DNA of 64,000 bases, taken from positions 310,001 to 374,000 of the forward strand of contig NZ_JAKRNJ010000003.1 of assembly GCF_022346925.1 (NCBI RefSeq). Reading direction: 5' to 3'. The DNA is from Microvirga sp. ACRRW. Lineage in GTDB: Bacteria > Pseudomonadota > Alphaproteobacteria > Rhizobiales > Beijerinckiaceae. Under the pieces are notes generated by a model that saw only the letters and a list, made by a program, of their open reading frames with translations, did no database searches and had not been told where the DNA came from. The position numbers were made by a program, and so were the translations under genes. Positions 9,026 through 19,774 of the stretch are shown one piece after another. Each line of letters opens with the position of its first letter. Within the stretch, counting starts at the first letter, position 1.

Positions 9026-9922
9026 TTATCGAGCACGTGCCCGTTTCTGGCAGATTGGGCAATAGAAGGTGGAGCGACCGGATTGCACGAGCCGCGAGAC
9101 CGTTCCGGTGCATTGGGGCGTCACGCAGGCCTCCCCCTCCCGGTCGTAGACGCGGAAGGAATGCTGGAAATAGCCGAGCGAGCCGTCGACCTGCGCATGG
9201 TCGCGCAAGGTCGAACCGCCCGCCGTGACGGCCTCCGACAGCACGTCCCGGATCACGTCCGCGAGCTGATGCGCCTTCTCCGTTGGCTTGCCCGCCTTGG
9301 TGACGAGCGATCCCGCCGCGGCCTCCGGGTGCAGGCCGGTGCGGAACAGGGCCTCGCACACATAGATGTTGCCGAGGCCCGCGATCAGGCGCTGGTCGAG
9401 GAGGGCGGCCTTCAACGGCGTACGCTTGCCCGAAAACAGGGCGGCGATGGTCTCGCCCGATAGTTCGTTGCCTAGGGGCTCGATGCCCATGTCTGCGAAA
9501 TGCCTGCAGGTCTCGATCTCCGAGCGGGACACCAGATCCATGAAGCCGAAGCGGCGGGCGTCGTTATAGGTGACGCTCGCTCCGTTGGAGAGCTGGAAGA
9601 CCACGTGGTCATGGGCACCCAGGCCCCCGTGCTCGTGGTGAAACTCCCCCGGCATCCGGGTCTCGCCTCCCTTGGTCACCAGGAAACGCCCGGACATGCC
9701 GAGATGCATGATCAGCACCTCGCCGGAGGAGAGATCGGCGAGCAGATACTTGGCCCGGCGGCCCAGAGCCCTAACCTCCTGGCCTTCCAGGCGCTCCGTG
9801 AACCTCTCGGGGAACGGGAAGCGCAGGTCGGGGCGGCGCTGCATCACCTTGGTGAAGCGGGCTCCCACCATGGCGGGCTCCAGGCCCCGGCGCACGGTTT
9901 CGACTTCGGGCAGTTCAGGCAT
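9026..9922 (-). CDS. mutM: Formamidopyrimidine-DNA glycosylase (MutM/Fpg)
   Basis: MutM removes 8-oxoguanine and Fapy lesions and nicks the abasic site. The N-terminus [14 protein letters not shown] carries the essential proline nucleophile exposed after Met removal, and Glu3 follows it. The C-terminal zinc finger has its four cysteines as C-X4-C and C-X2-C (CVTPQC and CPICQ). I start at the ATG at 9922; the codon before it is a TTG that would place Met, not Pro, second and would inactivate the enzyme. mutM is transcribed divergently from ubiE, separated by 96 bases. Confidence 0.97.
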   Translation of the reverse strand: MPELPEVETVRRGLEPAMVGARFTKVMQRRPDLRFPFPERFTERLEGQEVRALGRRAKYLLADLSSGEVLIMHLGMSGRFLVTKGGETRMPGEFHHEHGGLGAHDHVVFQLSNGASVTYNDARRFGFMDLVSRSEIETCRHFADMGIEPLGNELSGETIAALFSGKRTPLKAALLDQRLIAGLGNIYVCEALFRTGLHPEAAAGSLVTKAGKPTEKAHQLADVIRDVLSEAVTAGGSTLRDHAQVDGSLGYFQHSFRVYDREGEACVTPQCTGTVSRLVQSGRSTFYCPICQKRARAR

Positions 9923-10018
9923 CAACCATCTCTTTGGTTCTTGAGCTTCCTTACATAGCCATCAGCCCCCGCTTCCGCTATGGATCGCGGTCAAGATGCG
10001 ACATGAGGGTGATAGAGT

Positions 10019-10768
10019 ATGACCGACGAGAACACCCATTTCGGGTTTCAGTCCGTGCCCCTGGGCGAGAAGCAGGACCGCGTGAACGAGGTCTTCCGCT
10101 CCGTGGCGAGCCGCTACGACCTCATGAACGACCTCATGTCCGCAGGCCTCCACCGGCTCTGGAAGGGCGATTTCGTCTCCACCCTACGCCCCCCAAAGGA
10201 CCGGCCTTTCCGCCATCTGGACGTGGCCGGCGGCACGGGCGACATCGCCTTCCGCATTCTCGAAGCGGGCGGGCCGCAGACGAAGGTGACCGTGCTCGAC
10301 ATCAACGGCGAGATGCTGAAGGTCGGCGCCGAGCGCGCGGGCGACCGCTACGGCGACCGCATCGATTTCGTCGAGGCCAATGCGGAAGAGCTGCCGCTCG
10401 AATCCAGCACCTATGACGCCTACACCATCGCTTTCGGCATCCGCAACGTGCCGCGCATCGATGCGGCGTTGCGCGAGGCGCACCGGGTGCTGAAGCCCGG
10501 CGGGCGTTTCCTCTGCCTCGAATTCTCGAAGGTGGACGTGCCGCTTATCGACAAGATCTACGACGCTTATTCCTTCAACGTCATTCCGCGCATGGGCCAG
10601 ATGGTGACGGGCGATGCGGAGTCCTATCAGTATCTCGTGGAGTCGATCCGCAAGTTCCCGCCGCCCGCTGCGTTCGCGCGCATGATCGAGGAGGCAGGCT
10701 TCAAGCGTGTCACCTATCGTCCGCTCTCCGCGGGCGTGGTCGCCATTCACTCGGGCTGGAAAATCTAA
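10019..10768 (+). CDS. ubiE: Demethylmenaquinone/2-polyprenyl-methoxybenzoquinol methyltransferase UbiE
   Basis: UbiE is the SAM-dependent C-methyltransferase of ubiquinone and menaquinone synthesis. The 249-residue protein has the family entry [17 protein letters not shown], the SAM-binding motif [13 protein letters not shown] near residues 67-78, and the motif [16 protein letters not shown]. It opens a plus-strand run ubiE-ubiB-coaBC-dut-Rrf2; ubiB starts two bases after its stop. That pairing joins two steps or helpers of ubiquinone synthesis. The ATG at 10019 follows GAGGGTGATAGA. Confidence 0.97.
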   Translation: MTDENTHFGFQSVPLGEKQDRVNEVFRSVASRYDLMNDLMSAGLHRLWKGDFVSTLRPPKDRPFRHLDVAGGTGDIAFRILEAGGPQTKVTVLDINGEMLKVGAERAGDRYGDRIDFVEANAEELPLESSTYDAYTIAFGIRNVPRIDAALREAHRVLKPGGRFLCLEFSKVDVPLIDKIYDAYSFNVIPRMGQMVTGDAESYQYLVESIRKFPPPAAFARMIEEAGFKRVTYRPLSAGVVAIHSGWKI

Positions 10769-10770
10769 GC

Positions 10771-12345
10771 GTGATCGGCAGCATCGTCCATCTCGCGCGA
10801 AACCTGCGCGCCGGTTTCATCCTCGCCCGCGAAGGCGCATTGGGTCTCTTCGATCCGAGCGCCCTGCCGCCGTCGGCACGCCTGGGCTTGCGCATCGCGC
10901 GCGTCATCGAGCGGCGACAGAGTGAGGACGGCGCGGCGCGTCTCTCGAAGGCGCTCACGCGGCTTGGTCCTTCTTACGTGAAGTTCGGCCAATTTCTCGC
11001 AACCCGCCCCGACATCGTCGGCGCTGCGGCTGCACGCGATCTGGAGCGCCTTCAGGACCGGATGCCTCCGTTCCCGCGCGCGCAGGCGGTGGCCACCATC
11101 GAGGCGGCGTTGGGCCGTCCCATTGACGATCTCTTCATCGAATTCAGCGAGCCGCTGGCGGCAGCCTCCATCGCGCAGGTGCACAAGGCACGCATCCGCA
11201 CGCCCGAAGGCGAAGAGACGGTTGCCGTCAAAGTGGTGCGCCCCGGCGTGCGCGAGGGCTTTGCCCGCGATCTTCAGGCCATGCGCGCCGCAGCCCGCCT
11301 GTTCGAGCGCATGGTGCCCGATGCGCGGCGTCTCAAAGCCCTGGAAGTGGTGGAAACGCTCGCGCGTTCCGTCGCCGTCGAGATGGACCTGCGCCTTGAG
11401 GCGGCAGCCGTCTCCGAGCTTGCCGAGAACACCAAGGACGACCCCGATTTTCGCGTGCCGAAACCGGAATGGGATCTGACCGCCCGCGACGTGCTTACCA
11501 CCACCTGGATCGACGGCATTCGCCTCAACGATATCGAGGCCATCGAGCGCGCGGGCTTCGACCGAGCGGCGCTGGGGCGCACGGTGATCCAGTCCTTCCT
11601 GCGCCACGCGATCCGCGACGGCTATTTCCACGCGGACATGCATCCCGGCAACCTGTTCATCGATGCGGAAGGCCGCCTCGTTGCGGTCGATTTCGGCATC
11701 ATGGGCCGTCTCGGCATGAAGGAGCGGCGTTTTCTCGCCGAGATCCTTCTCGGCTTCATCCGCCGCGATTACCTGCGCGTGGCGCAGGTGCATTTCGAGG
11801 CGGGGTATGTTCCGCCGCATCACTCGGTGGAAGATTTCGCGCAGGCCATCCGCGCCATCGGCGAGCCGATCCACGACCGCCGCGCGGACGAGATCTCCAT
11901 GGCGAAGCTGCTCACGCTGCTCTTCGAGATCACATCGCTCTTCGACATGGCGACGCGCACCGAACTCGTGATGCTGCAGAAGACCATGGTCGTCGTGGAG
12001 GGCGTGGCCCGCAATCTCGATCCGAAGCTCGACATGTGGACCACCTCCGACCCGGTGGTACGAGAATGGATCGAGCGCAATCTCGGACCCCTCGGCCGCG
12101 TCGAGCAGGCGGGCCGTGGCTTGTGGACTCTTGCCGGCGTGATCGGCGACCTGCCGGAACTGGCCCTTCGCGCCGAGCGGGTGCTTAACCAGATGGAAGA
12201 GGTGACGGCGCGAGGCGTTTCCCTCAACCAGGAGAGCGTCGCCGCCATTGGCCGTGCCGAGGCGCGGGGCAACCGCTGGGGCGTGGCGGCCTTGTGGATT
12301 ATCGCCGTCTCGCTGATGATCATGCTGGTGAGAGGTTTTGCATGA
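10771..12345 (+). CDS. ubiB: Ubiquinone biosynthesis ABC1-family kinase-like protein UbiB
   Basis: UbiB is an atypical kinase/ATPase of the ABC1/ADCK family needed for ubiquinone synthesis at the inner membrane. Seen here are the KxGQ motif in YVKFGQFLATRPD, the alanine-rich loop AAASIAQVHKA that replaces a P-loop, the lysine in VAVKVVRPGV, the catalytic-loop equivalent DMHPGNLF and VDFGIMGRL. A hydrophobic anchor near the C-terminus (LWIIAVSLMIMLV) fits membrane attachment. Translation starts at GTG 10771, two bases after ubiE, and the end overlaps coaBC by four bases, suggesting translational coupling. Confidence 0.96.
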   Translation: MIGSIVHLARNLRAGFILAREGALGLFDPSALPPSARLGLRIARVIERRQSEDGAARLSKALTRLGPSYVKFGQFLATRPDIVGAAAARDLERLQDRMPPFPRAQAVATIEAALGRPIDDLFIEFSEPLAAASIAQVHKARIRTPEGEETVAVKVVRPGVREGFARDLQAMRAAARLFERMVPDARRLKALEVVETLARSVAVEMDLRLEAAAVSELAENTKDDPDFRVPKPEWDLTARDVLTTTWIDGIRLNDIEAIERAGFDRAALGRTVIQSFLRHAIRDGYFHADMHPGNLFIDAEGRLVAVDFGIMGRLGMKERRFLAEILLGFIRRDYLRVAQVHFEAGYVPPHHSVEDFAQAIRAIGEPIHDRRADEISMAKLLTLLFEITSLFDMATRTELVMLQKTMVVVEGVARNLDPKLDMWTTSDPVVREWIERNLGPLGRVEQAGRGLWTLAGVIGDLPELALRAERVLNQMEEVTARGVSLNQESVAAIGRAEARGNRWGVAALWIIAVSLMIMLVRGFA

Positions 12346-13556
12346 CGGCGCTTTCCGGCAAACGCATCCTCCTCGTCATCGGCGGCGGGATCGCGGCCTA
12401 TAAATCCCTCGACCTGATCCGGCGCCTGCGCGAGCGCGGCGCGTCCGTGCGCTGCGTTCTCACCAACGGCGCGCAGCAATTCATCACGCCGCTTGCTGCG
12501 TCCGCTCTCACGGGTCAACGCGCCCATACCGATCTCTTCGACCGTGAGGACGAGGCGGATATCGGCCATATCAAGCTCGCGCGAGACGCCGATCTCGTGG
12601 TCGTGGCACCCGCTACCGCCAACCTCATGGCGAAGATGGCAGGCGGCCATGCGGACGATCTCGCCTCCACGGTGCTTCTTGCCACCATGCTCCCTATCCT
12701 GATCGCGCCCGCCATGAACGTGCGCATGTGGCTGCATCCGGCAACGCAGCGCAATCTGAAGGCGCTTCAGGCCGACGGTGTTCACACCATCGGCCCCAAT
12801 GACGGCGCGATGGCGGAAGCCGAGTTCGGCCCTGGCCGCATGGCGGAGCCGCTGGAGATCGCAGCCGAGGTCGAGCGCCTGCTCGCGCCGTCCGGTGTAT
12901 TGGCCGGCAAGCATGTGATCGTGACGTCGGGCCCGACGCACGAGCCCATCGATCCGGTGCGTTACATCGCCAACCGTTCCTCCGGCAAGCAGGGCCATGC
13001 CATCGCGAAAGCGGCTGCCGCGGCAGGCGCGCGCGTGACGCTGATCTCCGGCCCCGTCGATCTGCCCGATCCGAAGGGCGTCGCGGTTGTGCGGGTTGAA
13101 AGCGCGCGCGAGATGCTGGAGGCCGTGCAAGGCGCGTTGCCCGCCGATATCGGCATCTTCGCCGCCGCCGTCGCCGATTGGCGGGTAGTCAATGCGGGCG
13201 AGCAGAAGATCAAGAAGAAGGACGGCGCGTTGCCGAACCTGTCTCTCACCGAGAACCCCGACATTCTCGCGACCGTGTCTCAGCTCACGAAGAATCGACC
13301 GGCGCTCATGGTTGGCTTTGCCGCCGAGACGGAGAACGTGATCGAGCACGCGAAGCAGAAGCTCGCGAAGAAGGGTTGCGATCTCATCGTCGCCAACGAC
13401 GTGTCGCCTGCGACCGGCGTGATGGGCGGCGAGAGCAATACGGTGCATCTCGTGACGAAATCGGGTGTCGAGACCTGGCCGACGCTCTCGAAATCGGAAG
13501 TGGCCGAAAAGCTGATCGCGCATGTGGGCGCTTTGATCGGAGGCGTGAAACCATGA
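12342..13556 (+). CDS. coaBC: Bifunctional phosphopantothenoylcysteine decarboxylase/synthetase
   Basis: CoaBC joins cysteine to 4'-phosphopantothenate and decarboxylates the product in coenzyme A synthesis. The N-terminal flavoprotein half (about 1-185) has the catalytic His76 (DIGHI), [11 protein letters not shown] near 90 and PAMNVRMW at 123-130. The C-terminal CTP-dependent ligase half has [10 protein letters not shown] and [12 protein letters not shown]. The start is the ATG at 12342, which overlaps the ubiB stop as ATGA; a longer frame reaching back into ubiB is rejected. The end overlaps dut in the same way. Length 404 is standard. Confidence 0.97.
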   Translation: MTALSGKRILLVIGGGIAAYKSLDLIRRLRERGASVRCVLTNGAQQFITPLAASALTGQRAHTDLFDREDEADIGHIKLARDADLVVVAPATANLMAKMAGGHADDLASTVLLATMLPILIAPAMNVRMWLHPATQRNLKALQADGVHTIGPNDGAMAEAEFGPGRMAEPLEIAAEVERLLAPSGVLAGKHVIVTSGPTHEPIDPVRYIANRSSGKQGHAIAKAAAAAGARVTLISGPVDLPDPKGVAVVRVESAREMLEAVQGALPADIGIFAAAVADWRVVNAGEQKIKKKDGALPNLSLTENPDILATVSQLTKNRPALMVGFAAETENVIEHAKQKLAKKGCDLIVANDVSPATGVMGGESNTVHLVTKSGVETWPTLSKSEVAEKLIAHVGALIGGVKP

Positions 13557-14008
13557 GCCACTTGCTGCGCGTTCAGCGCTTGTCCCACGGCGCGGATCTG
13601 CCGTTGCCGCGCTATGAAACGGCGGGCGCTGCGGGCATGGATCTGATTGCCGCCAATCCGGGGGATACGCCGGTTGTGTTGGCGCCCATGGAGCGCAAGC
13701 TCGTTCCGACCGGCCTTATCATCCAGCTGGAGCAGGGTTACGAGGCCCAGGTGCGGCCTCGCTCCGGCTTGGCCTTCAAGAATGGCGTGACGGTGCTCAA
13801 TGCGCCGGGCACCATCGATGCGGATTATCGCGGCGAGGTGCAGGTGCTGCTCGTCAATCTCGGAGCGGAGCCTTTCACCATCACGCGCGGCATGCGCATC
13901 GCGCAGATGATCGTCGCGCCCGTGACCACGGTCGAGCTTGTAGAGGTCGGTGCCGTCAACGATACGTCGCGCGCGGCAGGCGGGTTCGGATCGACGGGGA
14001 TGAGCTGA
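13553..14008 (+). CDS. dut: Deoxyuridine 5'-triphosphate nucleotidohydrolase (dUTPase)
   Basis: dUTPase hydrolyses dUTP to dUMP and pyrophosphate, keeping uracil out of DNA and feeding dTMP synthesis. The 151-residue protein fits the homotrimeric family and shows its five motifs: [30 protein letters not shown] and the C-terminal GGFGSTG that closes over the nucleotide. The start ATG overlaps the coaBC stop by four bases. coaBC-dut pairing is a common bacterial arrangement. Confidence 0.97.
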   Translation: MSHLLRVQRLSHGADLPLPRYETAGAAGMDLIAANPGDTPVVLAPMERKLVPTGLIIQLEQGYEAQVRPRSGLAFKNGVTVLNAPGTIDADYRGEVQVLLVNLGAEPFTITRGMRIAQMIVAPVTTVELVEVGAVNDTSRAAGGFGSTGMS

Positions 14009-14017
14009 GGGCACGCG

Positions 14018-14467
14018 ATGAATTTTCTCTCTCGCCGTTCGCTTCTCGCCATTTCCGCCGTCACGGATATTGCCCTTCACGCACGCCCCATGCCGGTCTC
14101 GGCGAAGGCGCTCGCCGCCCGGCACAATCTTCCCCCGCGCTATCTCGAGCCCGTGCTGCAGGCACTGGTGCGGCAGGGTATTCTCAAGGGCGTACGCGGC
14201 CCGCGCGGCGGCTATGAATTGGCCCGCGAGCGGCGGCGCATCACGGCAGGCGACATCGTGCGCATCGCCATGGCAGCGCAGGACGACGAGACGAACGCGC
14301 CTGTGCCGGAATCGCGCCTTGCCGAGGCGGTGGTCGCTCCTTTGGTCGCGAAGGGTACAGAGGCCTTTCTGGCCGAGCTCGACAAGGTGACGGTGGAGGA
14401 TTTGTGCAATCGGGCTCAGGACGAAGCCGTCATGGGATCGACCAAACCTGTCGATTTCACGATTTAA
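14018..14467 (+). CDS. Rrf2-family transcriptional regulator, cysteine-poor type
   Basis: The 149-residue protein has the winged-helix layout of Rrf2 regulators: SAVTDIALHARPMPVSAKALA, the recognition region LPPRYLEPVLQALVRQGILKGVRGPRGGYELAR, and a C-terminal dimer helix. Fe-S members such as IscR and NsrR carry three clustered cysteines after the wing. Here only one cysteine is present (DLCNRA), so cluster binding is unlikely. It is followed after 74 bases by cysK and may, like CymR in Firmicutes, control cysteine synthesis; that is inference from position. It lies nine bases after dut with GAGG before its ATG. Confidence 0.9.
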   Translation: MNFLSRRSLLAISAVTDIALHARPMPVSAKALAARHNLPPRYLEPVLQALVRQGILKGVRGPRGGYELARERRRITAGDIVRIAMAAQDDETNAPVPESRLAEAVVAPLVAKGTEAFLAELDKVTVEDLCNRAQDEAVMGSTKPVDFTI

Positions 14468-14479
14468 ATTTGTAAATTT
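14466..14479. promoter_or_regulatory. Candidate operator between the Rrf2 gene and cysK
   Basis: An inverted repeat AAATTTGTAAATTT overlaps the stop of the regulator gene and stands out as a very AT-rich patch in GC-rich DNA, about 65 bases before cysK. It could be a regulator site or part of the cysK promoter. This is only a positional argument. Confidence 0.3.
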
Positions 14480-14541
14480 TATCAATTATCGACAGTCGTT
14501 GCGAAAAGGATTAAGGTCCTTCCATTCTCATGGAGGATCTT

Positions 14542-15516
14542 ATGGCTGACACCCTCAAAGCCTCGGGCACCAAGCCCGGCCGCGGCCGTATCTACGGCTC
14601 GATTACGGAAACCATCGGCAACACCCCGCTCGTGCGCCTCAACCGGCTGCCGAAGGAACTCGGGATCGAGGCGGAGATCCTCCTCAAGCTTGAATTCTTC
14701 AACCCGATCTCCAGCGTAAAGGACCGCATCGGCGTCAACATGGTCGATGCCATGGAAGCGGCGGGCCAGATCAAGCCCGGCACCACGCTGATCGAGCCCA
14801 CCTCCGGCAACACGGGCATTGCGCTCGCCTTCGTGGCCGCCGCACGGGGCTATCGCCTGATCCTTGTCATGCCCGAGACCATGTCTCTCGAGCGCCGCAA
14901 GATGCTGGCCTTCCTCGGCGCGGAACTCGAGCTGACTCCCGGCCCCCAAGGCATGAAGGGTGCGATTGCCCGCGCTGAAGAACTGCTGAAGGAAATTCCG
15001 AATTCTGTCATTCCGCAGCAGTTCCAGAACCCGGCCAACCCCGAGATCCACCGCAAGACGACGGCTGAGGAAATCTGGAACGACACCGACGGTCATTTCG
15101 ATGCTTTCGTGGCGGGCGTCGGCACCGGCGGCACGATCACGGGCGTGGCGCAGGTCATCAAGCCGCGTCTGCCGAACATGAAGGTCTTCGCCGTGGAGCC
15201 GGAGGATTCTCCGGTGCTCTCCGGCGGTCAGCCCGGCCCGCACAAGATCCAGGGCATCGGCGCAGGCTTCGTGCCGGACGTGCTCGACCGCTCGCAGATC
15301 GACGGTATCGTGACCATCGGCAACCAGACCGCGTTCGACACGGCGCGCAAGCTCGCGAAGCTCGAAGGCATTCCGGGCGGCATCTCCACGGGCGCGAACG
15401 TGGCAGCAGCGCTTGAGATCGCTTCTCGTCCCGAGTTCAAGGGCAAGCGCATCGTCACCGTCGCGCCGTCCTTCGCCGAGCGTTATCTCTCGACGGCCCT
15501 TTTCGAAGGGCTCTGA
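14542..15516 (+). CDS. cysK: Cysteine synthase A (O-acetylserine sulfhydrylase)
   Basis: CysK makes cysteine from O-acetylserine and sulfide using PLP. The 324-residue protein has the PLP lysine in SSVKDRIG (residue 60), the substrate loop [10 protein letters not shown], the phosphate-binding [10 protein letters not shown] and the late GISTGAN motif. The ATG at 14542 is preferred because GGAGGA at 14532-14537 sits correctly before it; an ATG at 14530 would overlap that site. A clear terminator follows. The Rrf2 regulator just upstream is the likely local control. Confidence 0.96.
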   Translation: MADTLKASGTKPGRGRIYGSITETIGNTPLVRLNRLPKELGIEAEILLKLEFFNPISSVKDRIGVNMVDAMEAAGQIKPGTTLIEPTSGNTGIALAFVAAARGYRLILVMPETMSLERRKMLAFLGAELELTPGPQGMKGAIARAEELLKEIPNSVIPQQFQNPANPEIHRKTTAEEIWNDTDGHFDAFVAGVGTGGTITGVAQVIKPRLPNMKVFAVEPEDSPVLSGGQPGPHKIQGIGAGFVPDVLDRSQIDGIVTIGNQTAFDTARKLAKLEGIPGGISTGANVAAALEIASRPEFKGKRIVTVAPSFAERYLSTALFEGL

Positions 15517-15540
15517 GAGTCTTTAAGATCGATGTTGCAA

Positions 15541-15565
15541 GGGCGGCTTTCGAGCCGCCCTTTTT
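15541..15565 (+). terminator. Intrinsic terminator of cysK
   Basis: GGGCGGCT and AGCCGCCC form a perfect 8-bp stem with a TTCG tetraloop, followed by TTTTT. It begins about 25 bases after the cysK stop. Confidence 0.92.
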
Positions 15566-15654
15566 GTTTGAAGGCCTCGAAGCTTGGCAAGAACTTACCC
15601 GACATCGTCGGGTTCTCCTGAGACACATATTCGATGATGTTTCAGGAGTTCATC

Positions 15655-16005
15655 ATGGCTGAGCGCAAAGCGCCGCATTCATTGAAAGAGCAATCCGCGG
15701 ATCAGATCCGCAACGAGCAGCGCGGAGGAGTTGACAGCCCCGTCGACCCGAACCGCGACGGCGGGCCCGAAGGTAACGCCACCTTGCGCAAGGTGTGGGA
15801 TGAGGCGGGAGGCGAGGCTTACGCCTATCGGCAATCGATGGGCGGTGCCGGCAACCGTGACGAAGACCATTCCGAACTGACTGCCGCCGAGACGCCAGAG
15901 ACGACGAAACACCTGAGCGATGCCAGTCTCTCGCCGAAGGACAAGGACGCGACGCAAGAAGCCATCGAGCGCGCCACCGCCGTCAACGGCAAGGACAAAG
16001 GCTAG
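15655..16005 (+). CDS. Small hydrophilic protein of unknown function (116 aa)
   Basis: The protein is strongly charged, has no hydrophobic stretch and no cysteine, and is rich in Asp, Glu, Gly, Ala and Lys (for example EQRGGVDSPVDPNRDGG), so it is probably largely disordered. The ATG at 15655 follows AGGAG at 15644-15648; an earlier in-frame ATG at 15634 lies before that site and is rejected. Two further tiny hydrophilic genes follow within ten and 35 bases, so the three look like one transcript. I do not recognise the family. Composition recalls stress-related hydrophilins, but that is a resemblance only. Confidence 0.75.
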   Translation: MAERKAPHSLKEQSADQIRNEQRGGVDSPVDPNRDGGPEGNATLRKVWDEAGGEAYAYRQSMGGAGNRDEDHSELTAAETPETTKHLSDASLSPKDKDATQEAIERATAVNGKDKG

Positions 16006-16014
16006 GAGAGCATC

Positions 16015-16236
16015 ATGGGCAATGCAGGCTACGGCAATCACACCGACGATACGAAGCGCTCCGATCCCAAGAAATCCGATCCCAAGAAACCGGCGAACGA
16101 CAAGCCTGCGCCTTCCGGCATGCATCCGGCTGGCCCGCATGCGGATCCCAAACTGACGAACCCCGATTCCACGCCCGGTGCGGGCACGCTTCCCGACAAC
16201 AAGCAGGGCGGCGACGCGGATTCATCCAGCGGCTGA
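16015..16236 (+). CDS. Small Pro/Lys/Asp-rich protein of unknown function (73 aa)
   Basis: The 73-residue product is extremely hydrophilic and carries a tandem peptide repeat: SDPKK occurs twice in succession, followed by PANDKPAPSG. No hydrophobic or catalytic motif is visible. The ATG at 16015 follows AGGAGAG, which supports translation. It lies nine bases after the 116-residue gene and 34 bases before a 54-residue gene of similar composition. Function unknown. Confidence 0.65.
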   Translation: MGNAGYGNHTDDTKRSDPKKSDPKKPANDKPAPSGMHPAGPHADPKLTNPDSTPGAGTLPDNKQGGDADSSSG

Positions 16237-16270
16237 GCCGCATCGATGACAGGATATAAAAGGAAACGCG

Positions 16271-16435
16271 ATGAAGTCTTCCGGTAAGAAATCCAATCAG
16301 GCGACCGACAAGGACATCGACGCGCCGCGTCTGACTGCGCAGGGCCGTGAAAATCCGAACGCTTCGGGTCAAGACTCCACCAATCCGATGGGTGAAGGCG
16401 CGAAGAAGGGGCAGAGCAGCAAGGCTGAAGGTTGA
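16271..16435 (+). CDS. Tiny hydrophilic protein of unknown function (54 aa)
   Basis: An ATG at 16271, preceded by AGGAAACGCG, opens a 54-codon frame ending TGA at 16433-16435. The product starts MKSSGKKSNQATDKDID and ends QSSKAEG; it is lysine-, serine- and glycine-rich with no hydrophobic core. It is the third member of the hydrophilic cluster. The palindromic repeat at 16442 starts six bases after its stop and may close the transcript. It is short, so the coding call rests on the ribosome site, composition and context. Confidence 0.6.
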   Translation: MKSSGKKSNQATDKDIDAPRLTAQGRENPNASGQDSTNPMGEGAKKGQSSKAEG

Positions 16436-16441
16436 TTCAAG

Positions 16442-16544
16442 CGTCATCCCGGACGAAGCGCAGCGAAGATCCGGGATCGTTTCAGGATAAAGCGCTATTC
16501 TTGCCTTGCGATCCCGGGTTCTGCTCCGCAGCCCCGGGATGACG
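16442..16544. repeat. Dispersed ~100-bp palindromic element, copy 3
   Basis: Starts CGTCATCCCGGACGAAGC and ends GCAGCCCCGGGATGACG, in the same orientation as copy 1. It sits between the convergent micro-protein cluster and the GST gene. Confidence 0.85.
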
Positions 16545-16570
16545 ACGTTTGAAGGAAAGCGCAGTCTCCA

Positions 16571-17194
16571 TCACACGCCACCATCACGTCCATACAACCG
16601 AAAACCCTCACGCTCGCAAAGGCGCTCGTAATAGCGCTCGATCTCCGGCAGGTTGGGCCGCTCCAGCGGAATGCTCTTCCAGCGATGAATCGACAGGCCA
16701 ATGACGATATCGGCGCAGGTGAATTGCGCACCGGCGATGTAAGCGCCCGTACGCGTCAGCTCCTGCGCGACGATGCCAACGGCAGAGCAGAACCTGTTCC
16801 AGGATTCCGCGATCTGCTTCTCGTCCTGAAAGTTCGGGTGCTTGCGTACGAGTCCCATGAATGCGTAGCGCCAGGTGTTGTTGAAGTCTGAGACCTGCCA
16901 GTCCATCCACTTCTCGACCTGCGCGCGCTCGGCGGGCGTGTCGGGCAATAAATCATGACGGCCTTCGCGGGCCGCGAGATAGCGAACGATGCTGTTCGAT
17001 TCCCAGAAGATCTGGCCCGCGTCTTCCAGCACCGGGATCATGCCGACGGGATTGAGCTTTTGAAACTCGGGGTCGGTGACGGGACGGGTCTCGCCACCCC
17101 AATCGATGCGCTCGAAGGGCAGGCCGAGTTCCGTGCAGGTCCAGAGAACCTTGCGAACGTTGATGGATTTCGGCTGGCCGTAGATCTTCAGCAT
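16571..17194 (-). CDS. Glutathione S-transferase family protein
   Basis: The 207-residue protein has a thioredoxin-like N-domain with the glutathione-binding elements NPVGMIPVLED and ESNSIVRYLA, and a helical C-domain with TCADIVIGLSIHRW. GSTs conjugate glutathione to electrophiles or act as peroxidases; the substrate is not evident. The early SINVRKV segment offers a Ser as possible catalytic residue. The gene lies downstream of typA on the same strand, but a strong terminator separates them, so it probably has its own promoter. Confidence 0.9.
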   Translation of the reverse strand: MLKIYGQPKSINVRKVLWTCTELGLPFERIDWGGETRPVTDPEFQKLNPVGMIPVLEDAGQIFWESNSIVRYLAAREGRHDLLPDTPAERAQVEKWMDWQVSDFNNTWRYAFMGLVRKHPNFQDEKQIAESWNRFCSAVGIVAQELTRTGAYIAGAQFTCADIVIGLSIHRWKSIPLERPNLPEIERYYERLCEREGFRLYGRDGGV

Positions 17195-17210
17195 GGTGAA
17201 TTTCCATATG

Positions 17211-17238
17211 AAAAAGGCCGCCCAGTGGGCGGCCTTTT
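17211..17238 (-). terminator. Intrinsic terminator of typA
   Basis: AAGGCCGCCC and GGGCGGCCTT form a 10-bp stem; the minus-strand copy is followed by TTTTT. It starts eight bases after the typA stop. Confidence 0.92.
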
Positions 17239-17245
17239 GATCGGG

Positions 17246-19072
<1,827 letters not shown>

Positions 19073-19361
19073 AGGGGTCTTTCAAGTCAAAGCGGCCCGG
19101 CACGCGGCGGATGTCCCCGCGCCCCTGGCTCGTACCGGGCGATAAATCTGATGCGCTGCAATATAATGATTAAGGTGCGGCGGCAATAGGGCGTCTTGAC
19201 GCCTTTCTAGGCAGGCCTGTCAAAGAGCGCGGGCGAAGGCATGCGGGAACGGCCTTGCGAGCTTGTGGCTCCGAGGTTTGGGGTCGAGGGAGGCGCGAGG
19301 AGGCGTCCGGCTCGATTGTGGAGTGTGTGAAGAACCCGACGGCTCCTCGCGCACGGTTCTT

Positions 19362-19529
19362 TTAGGCGTACACCGTGTCTTTCAACGATGGGCCTCCCGC
19401 CGACAGGCTTGCGAGGCCTGACACAGGACCGCTCCCGGCTCCGACAATCACGACGCCTCGCGAGCGCGCCCCTCTCTGAGCCGGGACACCCACAGCTATA
19501 GCCAAGGTTAGGACCAAAGTCAAGAACAA
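19362..19529 (-). CDS. Possible small exported peptide, 55 aa, weakly supported
   Basis: A minus-strand frame closed by TAA at 19362-19364 encodes a hydrophobic start, LTLVLTLAIAVGVPAQ, resembling a signal peptide with an Ala-x-Ala-like end. A Gly/Ser/Val-rich tail (VVIVGAGSGPVSG) ending DTVYA follows. The only start is TTG at 19527-19529, with no visible ribosome site and no basic N-terminal residues. Other frames in this interval are also open, as expected at this GC content. It lies alone in the 734-bp region between typA and a lipoprotein gene. Confidence 0.2.
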   Translation of the reverse strand: MFLTLVLTLAIAVGVPAQRGARSRGVVIVGAGSGPVSGLASLSAGGPSLKDTVYA

Positions 19530-19551
19530 AAGCGGAACATTGATCGGAGGG

Positions 19552-19774
19552 CGTCATCCCGGACGGCAAAGCCGAGCCGGGATCGTCAGCAGGATAAGGC
19601 ACGGGAAACCTCTCCCGAGCGGGAGAGGTCGACGCGCGTCAGCGCGGCGGGTGAGGGCATGCCTTCTCCGGCAAGGGCGCTCCCTCACCCCTGCCCCTCT
19701 CCCACCCGGGAGAGGGGATCTGCGCCATTCTCGTCACACGATCCCGGGTTCCGCTGCGCGGCCCCGGGATGACG
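19552..19774. repeat. Dispersed palindromic element, copy 4, split by another repeat
   Basis: The outer ends (GCGTCATCCCGGACGGC and GGCCCCGGGATGACGCC) and the paired inner segments GAGCCGGGATCG and CGATCCCGGGTTC match the other copies, but the centre is about 110 bases longer. That extra DNA is a different repeat, listed at 19609-19717. The rest of the gene-poor stretch 19073-19806 holds no convincing gene apart from a weak short frame. Confidence 0.8.
19609..19717. repeat. Inverted repeat inserted within palindromic copy 4
   Basis: The segment begins CCTCTCCCGAGCGGGAGAGG, itself a hairpin, and ends CCTCTCCCACCCGGGAGAGG. Between them GGGTGAGGGCATGCC faces GCTCCCTCACCCCTG in inverted order. 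No second copy of this family is seen in the window. Confidence 0.7.

Noticed and set aside
19207-19602. Minus-strand frame of 131 codons in the typA upstream region
   Set aside because: It begins inside a palindromic repeat and its product is Arg/Ser/Pro-rich random-like sequence.
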